64,000 nt of DNA, from NCBI RefSeq assembly GCF_009908265.2, contig NZ_JAAATX020000003.1, positions 186,001-250,000 of the forward strand. The letters run 5' to 3'. The DNA comes from Paragemmobacter amnigenus. GTDB lineage: Bacteria > Pseudomonadota > Alphaproteobacteria > Rhodobacterales > Rhodobacteraceae. Position numbers and translations under genes: made by a program. Below are positions 52,473 through 61,104 of the stretch, piece by piece (the stretch's first letter is position 1; every line of letters starts with the position of its first letter). The notes beneath the pieces were generated by a model, which had not been told where the DNA came from, ran no database searches, and was given only the letters and a program-made list of their open reading frames with translations.

Positions 52473-52733
52473 ACCGTTATTCCCGAGGGCGCTGCCTTCG
52501 GGTGGCGGGGTGATACGTCAGGGCGCGGGGGCTGGCAAGGGGGATTGCGCAGAAATTTCAGGGGGGCGGGGATGGTCGCCTGCCGGAGATCCTGGCGCAG
52601 GGCCGTGGCCACGGTGTCCCTTGCCCGCGCGGAAGGGACGGCCGCGCCGGGGCGGCGGGCGATGTCGGCCGTCGGGCGGTCCGGCTTGCCTTGGGCGGGG
52701 CCTCCGCACCAGGAGCGCGCAGCGCAGCGGGGA

Positions 52734-52919
52734 TCACTGGGGGCGGGGGGGCCGCCCGTCCGGGTCCGCGGGGGCGGCGGCCTCGTCCTCGTCGCCGACT
52801 TCGGCCGGGATCGCGTAGCTTCCCTTCAGCCAGCGCCCCAGATCGACATCCGCACAGCGGCGCGAACAGAAGGGGCGGTACTTCGCCTCGGGCTCCTTGC
52901 CGCAGATCGGGCAGGTCAT
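52734..52919 (-). CDS. yacG: DNA gyrase inhibitor/zinc-binding protein YacG
   Basis: 61 aa. Zinc ligands C3, C6, C18 and C22 in TCPICGK and FCSRRCADVDLG give the YacG zinc finger; WLKGSYAIP follows as in the family. The acidic/proline tail is variable. YacG binds gyrase and blocks its activity. Its start overlaps the RNase E/G stop as ATGA, the conserved order in Rhodobacterales. Confidence 0.93.
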   Translation of the reverse strand: MTCPICGKEPEAKYRPFCSRRCADVDLGRWLKGSYAIPAEVGDEDEAAAPADPDGRPPRPQ

Positions 52920-53959
52920 GCCTGATCTCCCAGCAGGGTGGCCAGCGGCAGGCGGTCACGCTTGCGCGTCAGTTCATAAAGTCCCAGCGTGGTCCAGCCC
53001 GCCAGATTGGCCTCGCCCTCCCCCCGGAAGGCTGCCTTCATCACCTGGTCCAGCGTGCCCCGGTCCTTCTTCGGGATCGGCGCGAAATCCACCACCACCT
53101 GCCCCCCCAGCCCGCGCAGCCGCAACTGCCGCGGCAGGTCGCGCGCGGCGGCCACGTTGGCCTTCAACCCCGCGGCGGGCGATGTGTCGCCGCCCGTGTT
53201 CACATCCACCGCCACCAGCGCGCGGGTGGGTTCGATCACCATATGACCGCCACCCGCCAGATCAACCCGCGCGTCGCGCAGCGCGTCCAGCATCTCCCAC
53301 ACGCCATGCGCGGCGAAACCGCCCTCGACCACCTCGTCGGGTGCCGGATCGGCCCAGTCGCGCCAGGCTGCCTCATGCGCGCTTGGCGCATCGACCAGAA
53401 GCTCCGGCCCGCCCGACAGGTCCGCCACGACGGCCGCCGCCAGATCCTTCATGGCCAGGATGTCCTCGGCCACGGCCGCCTCGTCCTCGTCCTCGCAGGC
53501 CGACCGCAGGATCAGGCCGTGATCCGCCGCCGCCCCCGCCATCGCCTCGTCGGCCAGCCGTTGCAGAACCGCCCGCACATCCTCGTCCCGGATCCGGCGC
53601 GAGATGTTCAGACCCGGCGCACCCGGCGTCACGATGGCCCAGCGCGACTTGAACAGCAGCCGCACCGTCACCGGCACGGCCTTGCCGCCCTCGGCCGGTC
53701 CCGTGACCTGCACGATGATCCGCTGCCCCGGCGCGATGCCAGACACCTGCCGCAGAAAGCCCGACAGCCCCCCCGGCAGTTTCACGAACATCCCGCCCTG
53801 CCCCTTCATGGGCCGGTCAGCCACCGCGCGATAGATCGCGCCGGGCAGGGGATCGTCCCCCTCGGGATCGACCAGCAGATCCTCCAGCCGCCCGTCCACG
53901 ATCAGCGCCGCCGCCTCGCGCCCGTCGATATGATCCAGACAGACCACACGCCCCTTCAT
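52916..53959 (-). CDS. Ribonuclease E/G family protein, short form
   Basis: 347 aa from the ATG at 53959, overlapping maf as ATGA. An S1-like segment is around residues 45-75 ([19 protein letters not shown]). The catalytic region has [12 protein letters not shown] (Asp, about 235) and [14 protein letters not shown] (Asp, about 280), the metal ligands of RNase E/G. The C-terminal zinc-link CPxC and the degradosome tail of RNase E are absent. It probably processes rRNA or mRNA 5' ends; full-length RNase E would be elsewhere. Confidence 0.9.
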   Translation of the reverse strand: MKGRVVCLDHIDGREAAALIVDGRLEDLLVDPEGDDPLPGAIYRAVADRPMKGQGGMFVKLPGGLSGFLRQVSGIAPGQRIIVQVTGPAEGGKAVPVTVRLLFKSRWAIVTPGAPGLNISRRIRDEDVRAVLQRLADEAMAGAAADHGLILRSACEDEDEAAVAEDILAMKDLAAAVVADLSGGPELLVDAPSAHEAAWRDWADPAPDEVVEGGFAAHGVWEMLDALRDARVDLAGGGHMVIEPTRALVAVDVNTGGDTSPAAGLKANVAAARDLPRQLRLRGLGGQVVVDFAPIPKKDRGTLDQVMKAAFRGEGEANLAGWTTLGLYELTRKRDRLPLATLLGDQA

Positions 53960-54531
53960 TCCTGCCTCCAGACCGGCCAGCCCGCCGCCTGCAACAGCGC
54001 CGCCGTCTCTGCCAGCGGCAGGCCCACGATGCCCGTGAAACTGCCGGAAATCCACGGGATGAAGGCCCCCGCCGCGCCCTGTATGGCGTAACCGCCCGCC
54101 TTGCCCTGCCACTCGCCGCCCGCCAGATAGGCGTTCAGCTCGGCATCCGACAGACGCTTCATCTTCACCGCGCTGACGCTTTCGCGCGCCCAGACCCGCG
54201 CGCCGCGCCGCACCGCGACCGCCGTGATCACCTGATGCCGCCGCCCGCCCAGCGCGGTCAGGAAGTCCGCAGCCTCGCCCGCATCGCGCGGCTTGCCAAG
54301 GATGCGACGGCCCAGCGCCACGGTCGTATCGGCACAGAGCACCACGTCATCCTCGCCCGCCGCCACCGCCGCCGCCTTCTCGCGCGCCAGCCGTGCCGCA
54401 TAGGGGCGGGGCAATTCCCCCTTGCGGGGGTCCTCGTCGATGTCGGGGGGCAGGATGGCATCGGGCACGATACCCAGTTGCGCCAGAAGCTCCTTCCGGC
54501 GCGGGCTGCCCGATCCGAGGATCAGCTTCAC
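53956..54531 (-). CDS. Maf-family nucleotide pyrophosphatase
   Basis: 191 aa, GTG start overlapping the infA stop (GTGA). Maf signature [16 protein letters not shown] at residues 4-19, then [10 protein letters not shown] and [12 protein letters not shown], the pattern of dTTP/UTP pyrophosphatases that remove non-canonical nucleotides. The C-terminal [15 protein letters not shown] and [11 protein letters not shown] close the active site. Coupled with infA and the RNase gene. Confidence 0.92.
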   Translation of the reverse strand: MKLILGSGSPRRKELLAQLGIVPDAILPPDIDEDPRKGELPRPYAARLAREKAAAVAAGEDDVVLCADTTVALGRRILGKPRDAGEAADFLTALGGRRHQVITAVAVRRGARVWARESVSAVKMKRLSDAELNAYLAGGEWQGKAGGYAIQGAAGAFIPWISGSFTGIVGLPLAETAALLQAAGWPVWRQE

Positions 54532-54746
54532 TTGAAGCGATAGTTGATGCGGCCTTTCGACAGGTCGTAAGGCGTCATTTCCACCTGCACCTTGTCGCCT
54601 GCCAGAACACGGATGCGGTTCTTGCGCATCTTGCCTGCCATCGTCGCGATCAGTTCATGGCCGTTGTCCAGCTCGACCCTGAATGTCGCGTTCGGCAGGA
54701 GTTCCTTCACGACGCCCGGGAATTCGAGGATGTCTTCCTTGGCCAT
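54528..54746 (-). CDS. infA: Translation initiation factor IF-1
   Basis: 72 aa, full length for IF-1, starting [20 protein letters not shown]. The OB-fold strands [20 protein letters not shown] and [20 protein letters not shown] are almost universal. IF-1 blocks the ribosomal A site during initiation. The longer upstream frame is not used. Confidence 0.98.
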   Translation of the reverse strand: MAKEDILEFPGVVKELLPNATFRVELDNGHELIATMAGKMRKNRIRVLAGDKVQVEMTPYDLSKGRINYRFK

Positions 54747-54877
54747 GTTCACTCCGAATAGGGTTACAGCCCAAGGGTGCAACCCTCGGGCTTCGGGCCT
54801 GCCTAATGCGCCTGTCGGGGCGGATTTTCAAGGAAAAAAGTAACGACCGTCACCGCAACCGCCCGCGGCGCGCCCCC

Positions 54878-55759
54878 CTAGCCCCGCGCCAGACGCGCGG
54901 CCTGCTCGTCCCAGTGCAGATGGTTCAGCACCGCGCCTGCACGCCGCACCTCGCGCACCGCCGCCAGATCGACCTCTGCCAGCGCCCAGCCGGGCACGTT
55001 CAGCCCCGTCTCGGCCAGAATTCCCGTCTCGGGGAAACCGCGGTCCGGCGGGCCATAGACCGCCGCGCGCCCCACATTCTCGTCCACCGCAGGGCACCAG
55101 TCCGCCATCCCCACGGTCGGGGCCTGCACCGTGATGCACTGGTTCTCCAGCGCCCGCGCCATGGCCCCCACCCGCACCCGCGTGAACCCCGCCACGCTGT
55201 CGGTGCAGGACGGCACCAGCAGGATCTCGGCCCCCGCCTCCGCCATCCGCCGCGCCAGCAGGGGAAATTCGCTGTCATAGCAGATCAGCACCCCGATCCG
55301 GCCCAGCGGCGTGTCCAGAACGCGCAGCCCCTCGCCTGCCTCGACGAACCAGATTTCCCGCTCGAACCGCGTCATCATCTGCTTGTCCTGATGCCCGACG
55401 ATCCCGTCCGGCCCGTACAGCGTCGCGCGGTTCACCGGCCGCCCGCCCGCCTGCGGAAAGACCGGCCCCGACGCGCCAAGGATATGCACCCCATGCGCCG
55501 CCGCCAGCCGCAGATGCACCGCGTCCACCGCCCCGCGCCAGCCCGCCACCTCGGCCAGCGCGCGCTCCAGATCACCCGCGACCTCGGCCCCGCCCAGCGA
55601 GGCCAGCTCCATCGCGCCATATTCCGGAAAGACCAGAAGATCGGCCCCCTGCCCCGCGGCATCGGCCACCCATGCCGAAAGCTTCGCCTCGAAGGCAGCG
55701 AAATCCGGCAGGAAATCGAGCGGATAGGCAGCAGCGGCGATCTTCACATCAGGCTCCAT
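54878..55759 (-). CDS. Carbon-nitrogen hydrolase (nitrilase superfamily)
   Basis: 293 aa from the ATG at 55759; a GTG five codons in (55747) has GGAG six bases before it and may be the true start. The catalytic triad is visible: Glu in LVFPEYGAMEL (about 45), Lys in HQDKQMMTRFE (about 129), Cys in VLICYDSEFP (about 158). It hydrolyses an amide or nitrile bond; the substrate is not evident. Cytoplasmic, single gene between infA and a membrane protein gene. Confidence 0.9.
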   Translation of the reverse strand: MEPDVKIAAAAYPLDFLPDFAAFEAKLSAWVADAAGQGADLLVFPEYGAMELASLGGAEVAGDLERALAEVAGWRGAVDAVHLRLAAAHGVHILGASGPVFPQAGGRPVNRATLYGPDGIVGHQDKQMMTRFEREIWFVEAGEGLRVLDTPLGRIGVLICYDSEFPLLARRMAEAGAEILLVPSCTDSVAGFTRVRVGAMARALENQCITVQAPTVGMADWCPAVDENVGRAAVYGPPDRGFPETGILAETGLNVPGWALAEVDLAAVREVRRAGAVLNHLHWDEQAARLARG

Positions 55760-55831
55760 CGGGCAGCGACGCGCCGACTAAACCCGCCCCCGCCACCAAG
55801 GGCAAGACCGAAGCGGCCAGCACCGCCGCCG

Positions 55832-56422
55832 CTAGATATGCCCCTTCAACAGCCGCAGGGTCGCCCAGACCACCAGCATCGACAGCGCAAGCCCCGTCAC
55901 ATCCCCGACAAGGATGACCGCCCCTTCGGCGGGGGCCAGACCATAGGCAATCTGCAACCCTGTCAGGTTCAGAACCGATGCCGCCGCCCCCACCAGCAGC
56001 ACCGTCTGCAATCGCGTCTCGCCCGGGGCCGTGGCGATGCGTCCCCCCCTGCGCCCCCAGAACCGCCGCACGGCAGCAAAGGCCAGCGGGGCCGACACAA
56101 GACTTGCCAGCGTGCCCGACAGGATGACCGGATCGAAGGCGCGATCCCCTGCGAAATGCAGGTTGCACAGCATGGCCCCCGGCAGCAGATAGCCGACCGA
56201 CCGCCAGCCATACATCCATGCCGCCAGAACCCGCACCCCGTGCGGCAGGAAGACCACGCTCATGGCCGTCGCGGGCAGGACCATGGACTGGACCGGCGCC
56301 ACGACAGAGACGGTCAGGAAATAGGACCAGACATAGATGACCGAAACCACGGCCATCAGCCGTGCATGGAACAGCCAGCGCAGTGGCGCATCGACGCCCC
56401 GCCGCTCACATTTTCCTGTCAT
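55832..56422 (-). CDS. Hypothetical integral membrane protein
   Basis: 196 aa with about five hydrophobic segments, starting ARLMAVVSVIYVWSYFLTV. The arrangement (PATAMSVVFLPHGVRVLAAW, AMLCNLHFAGDRAF) recalls MASE1-like membrane sensor domains without an output domain. Overlaps the preceding 66-aa gene by 17 bases. Function not assigned. Confidence 0.72.
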   Translation of the reverse strand: MTGKCERRGVDAPLRWLFHARLMAVVSVIYVWSYFLTVSVVAPVQSMVLPATAMSVVFLPHGVRVLAAWMYGWRSVGYLLPGAMLCNLHFAGDRAFDPVILSGTLASLVSAPLAFAAVRRFWGRRGGRIATAPGETRLQTVLLVGAAASVLNLTGLQIAYGLAPAEGAVILVGDVTGLALSMLVVWATLRLLKGHI

Positions 56423-56606
56423 TCAGAACCCGTCCGGACTCGGTCGAAACCCTGCCCCTGCTTTCCAGCTCGCGCTCGAACAGGGATTTCAGCGCCCGCA
56501 AGGCCGTCTCGGCCTCGTGGTAATCTTCTTCAGCAGACAGTCCCCTCGGGTCATCCGCCGACTGGAAGCACTCGCCCAACAGCGCACGGATCTTTGAAAT
56601 ATCCAT
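56406..56606 (-). CDS. Small hypothetical protein, 66 aa
   Basis: Helical, acidic: ISKIRALLGECFQSADDPRG, then AETALRALKSLFERELES. No family recognised. It is coupled to the membrane protein by overlap and likely co-expressed. Confidence 0.6.
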   Translation of the reverse strand: MDISKIRALLGECFQSADDPRGLSAEEDYHEAETALRALKSLFERELESRGRVSTESGRVLNDRKM

Positions 56607-56759
56607 TGGAATCCCCGAAATTGGTAAAGATCACATACCACGCTCAACCTAAAGGAGCGAATATCCATAGGGATGGGTATGCCGACAAATCGTCAGGATG
56701 GGGGAACTTTTGGAAAAAACTTTCAAGAGGGATGATCCGCCCCCGCGCCAGCCCGCGTT

Positions 56760-57395
56760 TCACCCCGCCGCAGGGCCGGTTGCCGCCTCGCGGATGTCGC
56801 GCATCCAGAACTGCAAGGGCTTCACCGTCTCGCCCTCCTCGCCCACATCCTTCCACGAGAATTCCGCCACCACCCCCGGCAGCGGCGCATAACCCCGCCC
56901 CTGCCAGAAGGCATCATTGGTGCGATAGGCCGCCGGTCGCAGCGGATGGTCCGCAGGCCGCATCACCGAACAGAAGGCCACATGGCTCCGCCCCAGCGCG
57001 CGGGCATGTTCCTCGCGCAGGTCAAAGAAGCGATGGCCGATCCCCTTGCCGCGATATTCGGGCAGCAGCACGGATTCCGCCCCGTAAAGGATATTCTCCA
57101 GCGCCACCCCGCGCCCCGCGAAGGGCGCGGCAAACTCGCCCGCGTGATCCTCCATCGGGGTAGATGTCGACGCGCCGACCAGCACATCACCAAAGAACGC
57201 CCCGACCAGCAACGCGCCGGGACTGTCGCGATAGGTCGCCAGATATTCCCGCTCGTAGTCCAGCGACCCGTCGTAAAGATAGGGCCAGTCGCGAAACACC
57301 GCGATCCGCAGCCGCGCCACATCGTCCAGCGCCGCCTCCAGCGCCGCACCGCGCAGCGCGCGGACGCTGATCCCCTCGGGCAGGGCGCGCGTCAT
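56760..57395 (-). CDS. GNAT-family N-acetyltransferase
   Basis: 211 aa. The acetyl-CoA loop SVLLPEYRGKGIGHRFFDLR (R/Q-x-x-G-x-G/A type, about residues 108-127) is clear; N-terminal strands (LRIAVFRDWPYLYDG) and C-terminal PLRPAAYRTNDAFWQGRGY fit the fold. Substrate unknown. ATGA overlap with the upstream NTF2-like gene. Confidence 0.87.
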   Translation of the reverse strand: MTRALPEGISVRALRGAALEAALDDVARLRIAVFRDWPYLYDGSLDYEREYLATYRDSPGALLVGAFFGDVLVGASTSTPMEDHAGEFAAPFAGRGVALENILYGAESVLLPEYRGKGIGHRFFDLREEHARALGRSHVAFCSVMRPADHPLRPAAYRTNDAFWQGRGYAPLPGVVAEFSWKDVGEEGETVKPLQFWMRDIREAATGPAAG

Positions 57396-57802
57396 GCCGA
57401 TACCTGCGCGATCCAGTCGTTCAGGTTGTAGAAGGTCGTCACCCGCGCGATCTTGCCGCCCCTGATCTCGAAGAACCCGCCCGCCGGCAGCACGTACCGC
57501 TGCCCCCGCGCTTCCGGCAGACCCGGATCGGTCTTCAGGTATTCGCCATGCACCACAAATTCCGCCGCCCCCCGCGTGCCGTCGTCATTGGCGAAGATGA
57601 CCAAGTCCTTCAGCTCCTCGCGATAGCTCACGCCCATATGCGAACAGAACTCCGCGAACTTGTCCCGCCCGCGCCGGATGCCGCCCTCGTTCACGCGATG
57701 CTCCACATCCTCGGCCACGCAATCCAGCATCCCCGCCGCATTCCCTGCGTTGAAGGCCGCGTAATAGCGCCCGATCAGGGCGATGGCATCCGTCCGGCTC
57801 AT
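57392..57802 (-). CDS. SnoaL/NTF2-like (ketosteroid-isomerase-related) protein
   Basis: 136 aa. Typical cone fold start IGRYYAAFNAGNAAGMLDCV, then DVEHRVNEGG, and the last strands FEIRGGKIARVTTFYNLNDW. Such proteins bind small hydrophobic ligands or act as isomerases. Coupled to both neighbours by ATGA overlaps. Substrate not known. Confidence 0.87.
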   Translation of the reverse strand: MSRTDAIALIGRYYAAFNAGNAAGMLDCVAEDVEHRVNEGGIRRGRDKFAEFCSHMGVSYREELKDLVIFANDDGTRGAAEFVVHGEYLKTDPGLPEARGQRYVLPAGGFFEIRGGKIARVTTFYNLNDWIAQVSA

Positions 57803-58278
57803 GTCGTCTCCTCTTCCACTGGCGGCCCGAACCGCGCGATCATCCGGTCCCTGATCTGGTCCCGCGCCTGCCGGTAGGCCGCCAGCTTCGCCTCGCGGCT
57901 TTCGCCAAGGCCGGTGGGATCAAGGATCGGCCAGTATTCTACGTCCAGATGGTAATAGCGGGTGAGTTCAAGCGCCGTTCTCTGGCTCGCGGGCGACAGG
58001 GCGACGATCAGGTCGAACTGCGACAGGTCATCGCCCCATTCCTGCATCTCCTCGAAGGACCGGCTGCGATGCCGGCTCAGCTCGATCCCCAGTTCCTTGC
58101 AGACGGCGATGGAAAAGCCGTCCACCTCCATGTCGTTCTTCACGCCCGCCGACTGCACATAGGCGCGCTGGCCGTACATCTTTTTCATCAGGCCCTCGGC
58201 CATGGGCGAGCGGACCGCGTTATGGTCACAGCAGAACAGGATGGATGTCGGAAACTCCTGCCCCAAGATCAGCCCCAA
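57799..58278 (-). CDS. Low-molecular-weight protein tyrosine phosphatase family
   Basis: 159 aa. The P-loop is C17-DHNAV-R23-S24 (C-x5-R-S) followed by PMAEGL, as in LMW phosphatases and arsenate reductases; the general acid is in YWPILDPTG. The loop HNAVRS is the variant common in Alphaproteobacteria. It overlaps the UPF0262 gene by ten bases, a conserved pairing. Confidence 0.9.
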   Translation of the reverse strand: MGLILGQEFPTSILFCCDHNAVRSPMAEGLMKKMYGQRAYVQSAGVKNDMEVDGFSIAVCKELGIELSRHRSRSFEEMQEWGDDLSQFDLIVALSPASQRTALELTRYYHLDVEYWPILDPTGLGESREAKLAAYRQARDQIRDRMIARFGPPVEEETT

Positions 58279-58745
58279 TGCAGGACGCAGATCAGCGTGA
58301 ACAGCCGCCGCGCCGTGTCGGTATCCACCTCGGCCTTGCCCTCCAGCCGCTCTTGCAAGACCCGCGCACCCTCGTTGTGGATGCCGCGGCGGGCCATGTC
58401 GATCGCCTCGATCTGGCTGGGGGGCAGGCGCTTCACTGCCTCGAAATAGCTTTCGCAGATCTGGAAGTAATCCTTCACCACCTGCCGGAAGGGCCCCAGC
58501 GACAGGTGGAATTCCCCCACCTTCTCGCCCGCCTCCGACCCGATGTCGAACACCAGCCGCCCCTCGCGGATCGCAAGGCCCAGCCTGTATGGCCCCGGCG
58601 GCACCTCGCGCCCCTCGCGCACGGGCAGGGCAAAGGAGTTTTCCTCCAAGAGGTCGAAGATGGCGACGCGCCGCTCCTGCTCGATCTCCGGCGTCGGGCG
58701 GGCCAGACCCCGCTCGTCAATCTCGATATGGCAGATGCGGCTCAT
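58269..58745 (-). CDS. UPF0262 family protein
   Basis: 158 aa, matching this alphaproteobacterial family in length and motifs: [12 protein letters not shown] at the start, [20 protein letters not shown] near residue 80, and [14 protein letters not shown] near 115. Function unknown. It lies in the hisD - UPF0262 - LMW phosphatase cluster typical of Rhodobacterales. Confidence 0.93.
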   Translation of the reverse strand: MSRICHIEIDERGLARPTPEIEQERRVAIFDLLEENSFALPVREGREVPPGPYRLGLAIREGRLVFDIGSEAGEKVGEFHLSLGPFRQVVKDYFQICESYFEAVKRLPPSQIEAIDMARRGIHNEGARVLQERLEGKAEVDTDTARRLFTLICVLHWG

Positions 58746-59050
58746 GGCGCGGCCCCCTTTTCACCCGAAGGGTGATGCCCGACCGCAACCCGCAGCGCAA
58801 GGGCGATGGGAAGGCTAACGCGCCCGCCTTGCTGAGCAAGGGCCTGCGAAAGGCTCCAGTGGAGCGTTTCGCGTGACCGCCGGTAGGGCCGCGCATGACC
58901 CGCCGGGGCGGGCGCCCATGGCGCACGACCCGAGGGGGCGGGTCGTGCGCGGACCGTGGCTTTGGGCCACGGTCCAGAACCAACGGTTGCGCTCCCGCGC
59001 CCAATCCGTAGGGCGGGGTTCACCCCGCCTCGCTCCGGCTCACGCCACCC
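58746..59050. other. Intergenic region with two tandem hairpins
   Basis: About 305 bases between the hisD stop and the UPF0262 start, both minus strand. No gene seen. Its main content is the hairpin pair at 58921-58975. Confidence 0.6.
58921..58975. terminator. Two adjacent perfect stem-loops
   Basis: First: GCGCACGACCCG / CGGGTCGTGCGC, 12-bp arms, six-base loop (58921-58950). Second, directly abutting: GGACCGTGGC / GCCACGGTCC, 10-bp arms, five-base loop (58951-58975). They lie 76 bases past the hisD stop and are a likely double terminator or REP-like element. Confidence 0.7.
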
Positions 59051-60352
59051 CTAACCGTTCAACCGGTCCAACCGCGCCCGCACGCTCAGCCCGTGCGCCT
59101 GCAGGCTCTCGCTCACCGCTAGCCGTTCTGCACTCGGCCCGATGGCGCGCAGCGCCTCGGGCGTCATCCGCGCCATCGTCGTCCGCTTCATGAAATCCAG
59201 CACATTGAGCCCCGACGAAAACCGCGCCGACCGCGCCGTGGGCAGCACATGGTTCGGCCCGCCCACATAGTCGCCAATCGCCTCGGGCGTCCACGCGCCA
59301 AGGAAGATCGCCCCGGCATGGGGGATCTTCGCGGCCAGCGCCTCGGGGTCGGCCACCATGATCTCCAGATGCTCCGCCGCGATCCGGTTGGCCAGCGCCG
59401 CCGCCTCGTCCAGATCGCGCACCACGATCACCGCGCCATTGTCGCGCCACGACGCCCCCGCAATCGCCCGCCGCTCCAGCGTCTCCAGCCGCGCCTCCAC
59501 CGCCGCCGCCACGGCCATGCCGAATTCAGCATCCGTGGTGATCAGGATGGCCTGCGCGCTCTCGTCATGCTCGGCCTGTGACAACAGGTCCAGCGCGATC
59601 CAGTCCGCGTCATTCTCCCCGTCCGCAATCACCAGAACCTCGGACGGCCCCGCGATCATGTCGATCCCCACACGGCCAAAGACCCGCCGCTTTGCCGCAG
59701 CCACATAGGCGTTCCCCGGCCCCGTGATCTTGTCCACCGGCGCAATCGTCGCCGTCCCATAGGCCAGCGCCGCCACCGCCTGCGCGCCGCCCACACGGTA
59801 AACCGCATCCACCCCCGCGATCTTCGCGGCCAGCAGCACCAGCGGGTTCACTACCCCCCCCGGCGTCGGGCACGTCACGACCAGCCGCGAAACCCCCGCC
59901 ACCTTCGCCGGAATCGCATTCATCAGAACCGACGACGGATAGGACGCCAGCCCCCCCGGCACATACAGCCCCGCCGCCGAAACCGGCGTCCAGCGCCAGC
60001 CCAGCGTCGCCCCGCTTGCATCGGTCCAGCTCGCATCCTCCGGCACCTGCCGCGCGTGATAGGCGCGGATGCGCTCGGCCGCCAGTTCCAGCGCCGCCCG
60101 ATCCTCGGCCGACACCTTGGCGATCTCCGCCGCGATCTCGTCCTCGGTAAAGGCCAGCCGCTCCGCCGTCAGCTCCATCCGGTCGAACCGCGCCGTCAGC
60201 TCGATCAGCGCCGCATCCCCCCGCGCCCGCACATCCGCGATGATGGCGGCAACGGCCTGATCGACATCCTCGGCCTCCTCGCGCTTCATCGACAGAAGCT
60301 GCGCGAACTCCGCCTCGAAACCGGCATCGCGTGTGGACAGGAAAAAGGTCAT
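59051..60352 (-). CDS. hisD: Histidinol dehydrogenase
   Basis: 433 aa, the usual length. Signature AGLYVPGGLASYPSSVLMN (about 125), VDKITGPGNAYVAAAKR (about 207), the zinc ligands Gln and His in LLSQAEHDESAQ (about 258) and GPNHVLPTARSARFSSG (about 365). It oxidises histidinol to histidine in two NAD-dependent steps, the end of histidine biosynthesis. Divergent from the FMN reductase gene. Confidence 0.97.
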   Translation of the reverse strand: MTFFLSTRDAGFEAEFAQLLSMKREEAEDVDQAVAAIIADVRARGDAALIELTARFDRMELTAERLAFTEDEIAAEIAKVSAEDRAALELAAERIRAYHARQVPEDASWTDASGATLGWRWTPVSAAGLYVPGGLASYPSSVLMNAIPAKVAGVSRLVVTCPTPGGVVNPLVLLAAKIAGVDAVYRVGGAQAVAALAYGTATIAPVDKITGPGNAYVAAAKRRVFGRVGIDMIAGPSEVLVIADGENDADWIALDLLSQAEHDESAQAILITTDAEFGMAVAAAVEARLETLERRAIAGASWRDNGAVIVVRDLDEAAALANRIAAEHLEIMVADPEALAAKIPHAGAIFLGAWTPEAIGDYVGGPNHVLPTARSARFSSGLNVLDFMKRTTMARMTPEALRAIGPSAERLAVSESLQAHGLSVRARLDRLNG

Positions 60353-60564
60353 GGGCCAAGCCTCCGCAGGGTGCGCCCCATCTAGCGCGCCCGCCCCCCG
60401 CGCTCAAGGCAGGACCGCCCCGCCCGTTGCGTCAGGCACCGCCCCGCCGTGCGCCGCGTATGTACAGCCTGCGGCACAGTCTGCGGCACAACCGCCGGTA
60501 CAGGTCTTGCCCTCGCCACGCCGCCGGATACCTTCCCCCCGTCATCCCGCGAAAGGCACCGCCC

Positions 60565-61104
60565 ATGCTCACCCTGCTCGGCATCCCCGGCGCGCTCCGC
60601 GCCGCCTCGACCAACCGCCTCCTGCTGGCCGAAGCCCGCCGCGCCTTTGGCGAGGCCGGGTATGAGGAAGCCGACCTGCGCCTGCCGCTCTTCGACGAAG
60701 ACCTTGAAATCGCGCAAGGTTTTCCGGAACCCGTCCTGCACCTGCATGCGCAGGTCAAGGCGGCGGATGCCATCGTCATCGCCACACCCGAATATAACAA
60801 GGCCCTGCCGGGGGTGCTGAAGAACGCGCTCGACTGGGTCTCGCGCGTGCCGGGGGCCGCATGGCGCGACAAACCGGTCGCCATCCTCTCCGCCGCCGAT
60901 GGCCGCGCCGGTGGCGAACGCGCGCAATTCTCCCTCCGCCTCTGCCTAACCCCTTTCAGGCCAAGGCTTATTTCCGGCCCCGAGGTGCTGGTGGCACATT
61001 CCCGCAGCGCCTTTGACGAAAACGGCCGCCTGATCGACGACCGCACCCGCAAGTCCTTGACGGAACTGATGAATATCCTCAGGGCCGAGGCAACGCGCCC
61101 CTGA
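60565..61104 (+). CDS. NADPH-dependent FMN reductase family protein
   Basis: 179 aa from the ATG at 60565, behind GAAAGG. Flavodoxin-like fold: GIPGALRAASTNRLLL (phosphate-binding loop, 5-20), ADAIVIATPEYNKALPGVLK (about 67-86) with the family P-E-Y-N motif, and LDWVSR. It reduces flavin, azo dyes, quinones or chromate in relatives. Ends directly against the histidine-kinase stop (no base between). Confidence 0.92.
   Translation: MLTLLGIPGALRAASTNRLLLAEARRAFGEAGYEEADLRLPLFDEDLEIAQGFPEPVLHLHAQVKAADAIVIATPEYNKALPGVLKNALDWVSRVPGAAWRDKPVAILSAADGRAGGERAQFSLRLCLTPFRPRLISGPEVLVAHSRSAFDENGRLIDDRTRKSLTELMNILRAEATRP

Noticed and set aside
56698-56892. Plus-strand 64-aa frame MGELLEKTFKRDDPP
   Set aside because: Mostly antisense to the GNAT gene and proline-rich after the first dozen residues.
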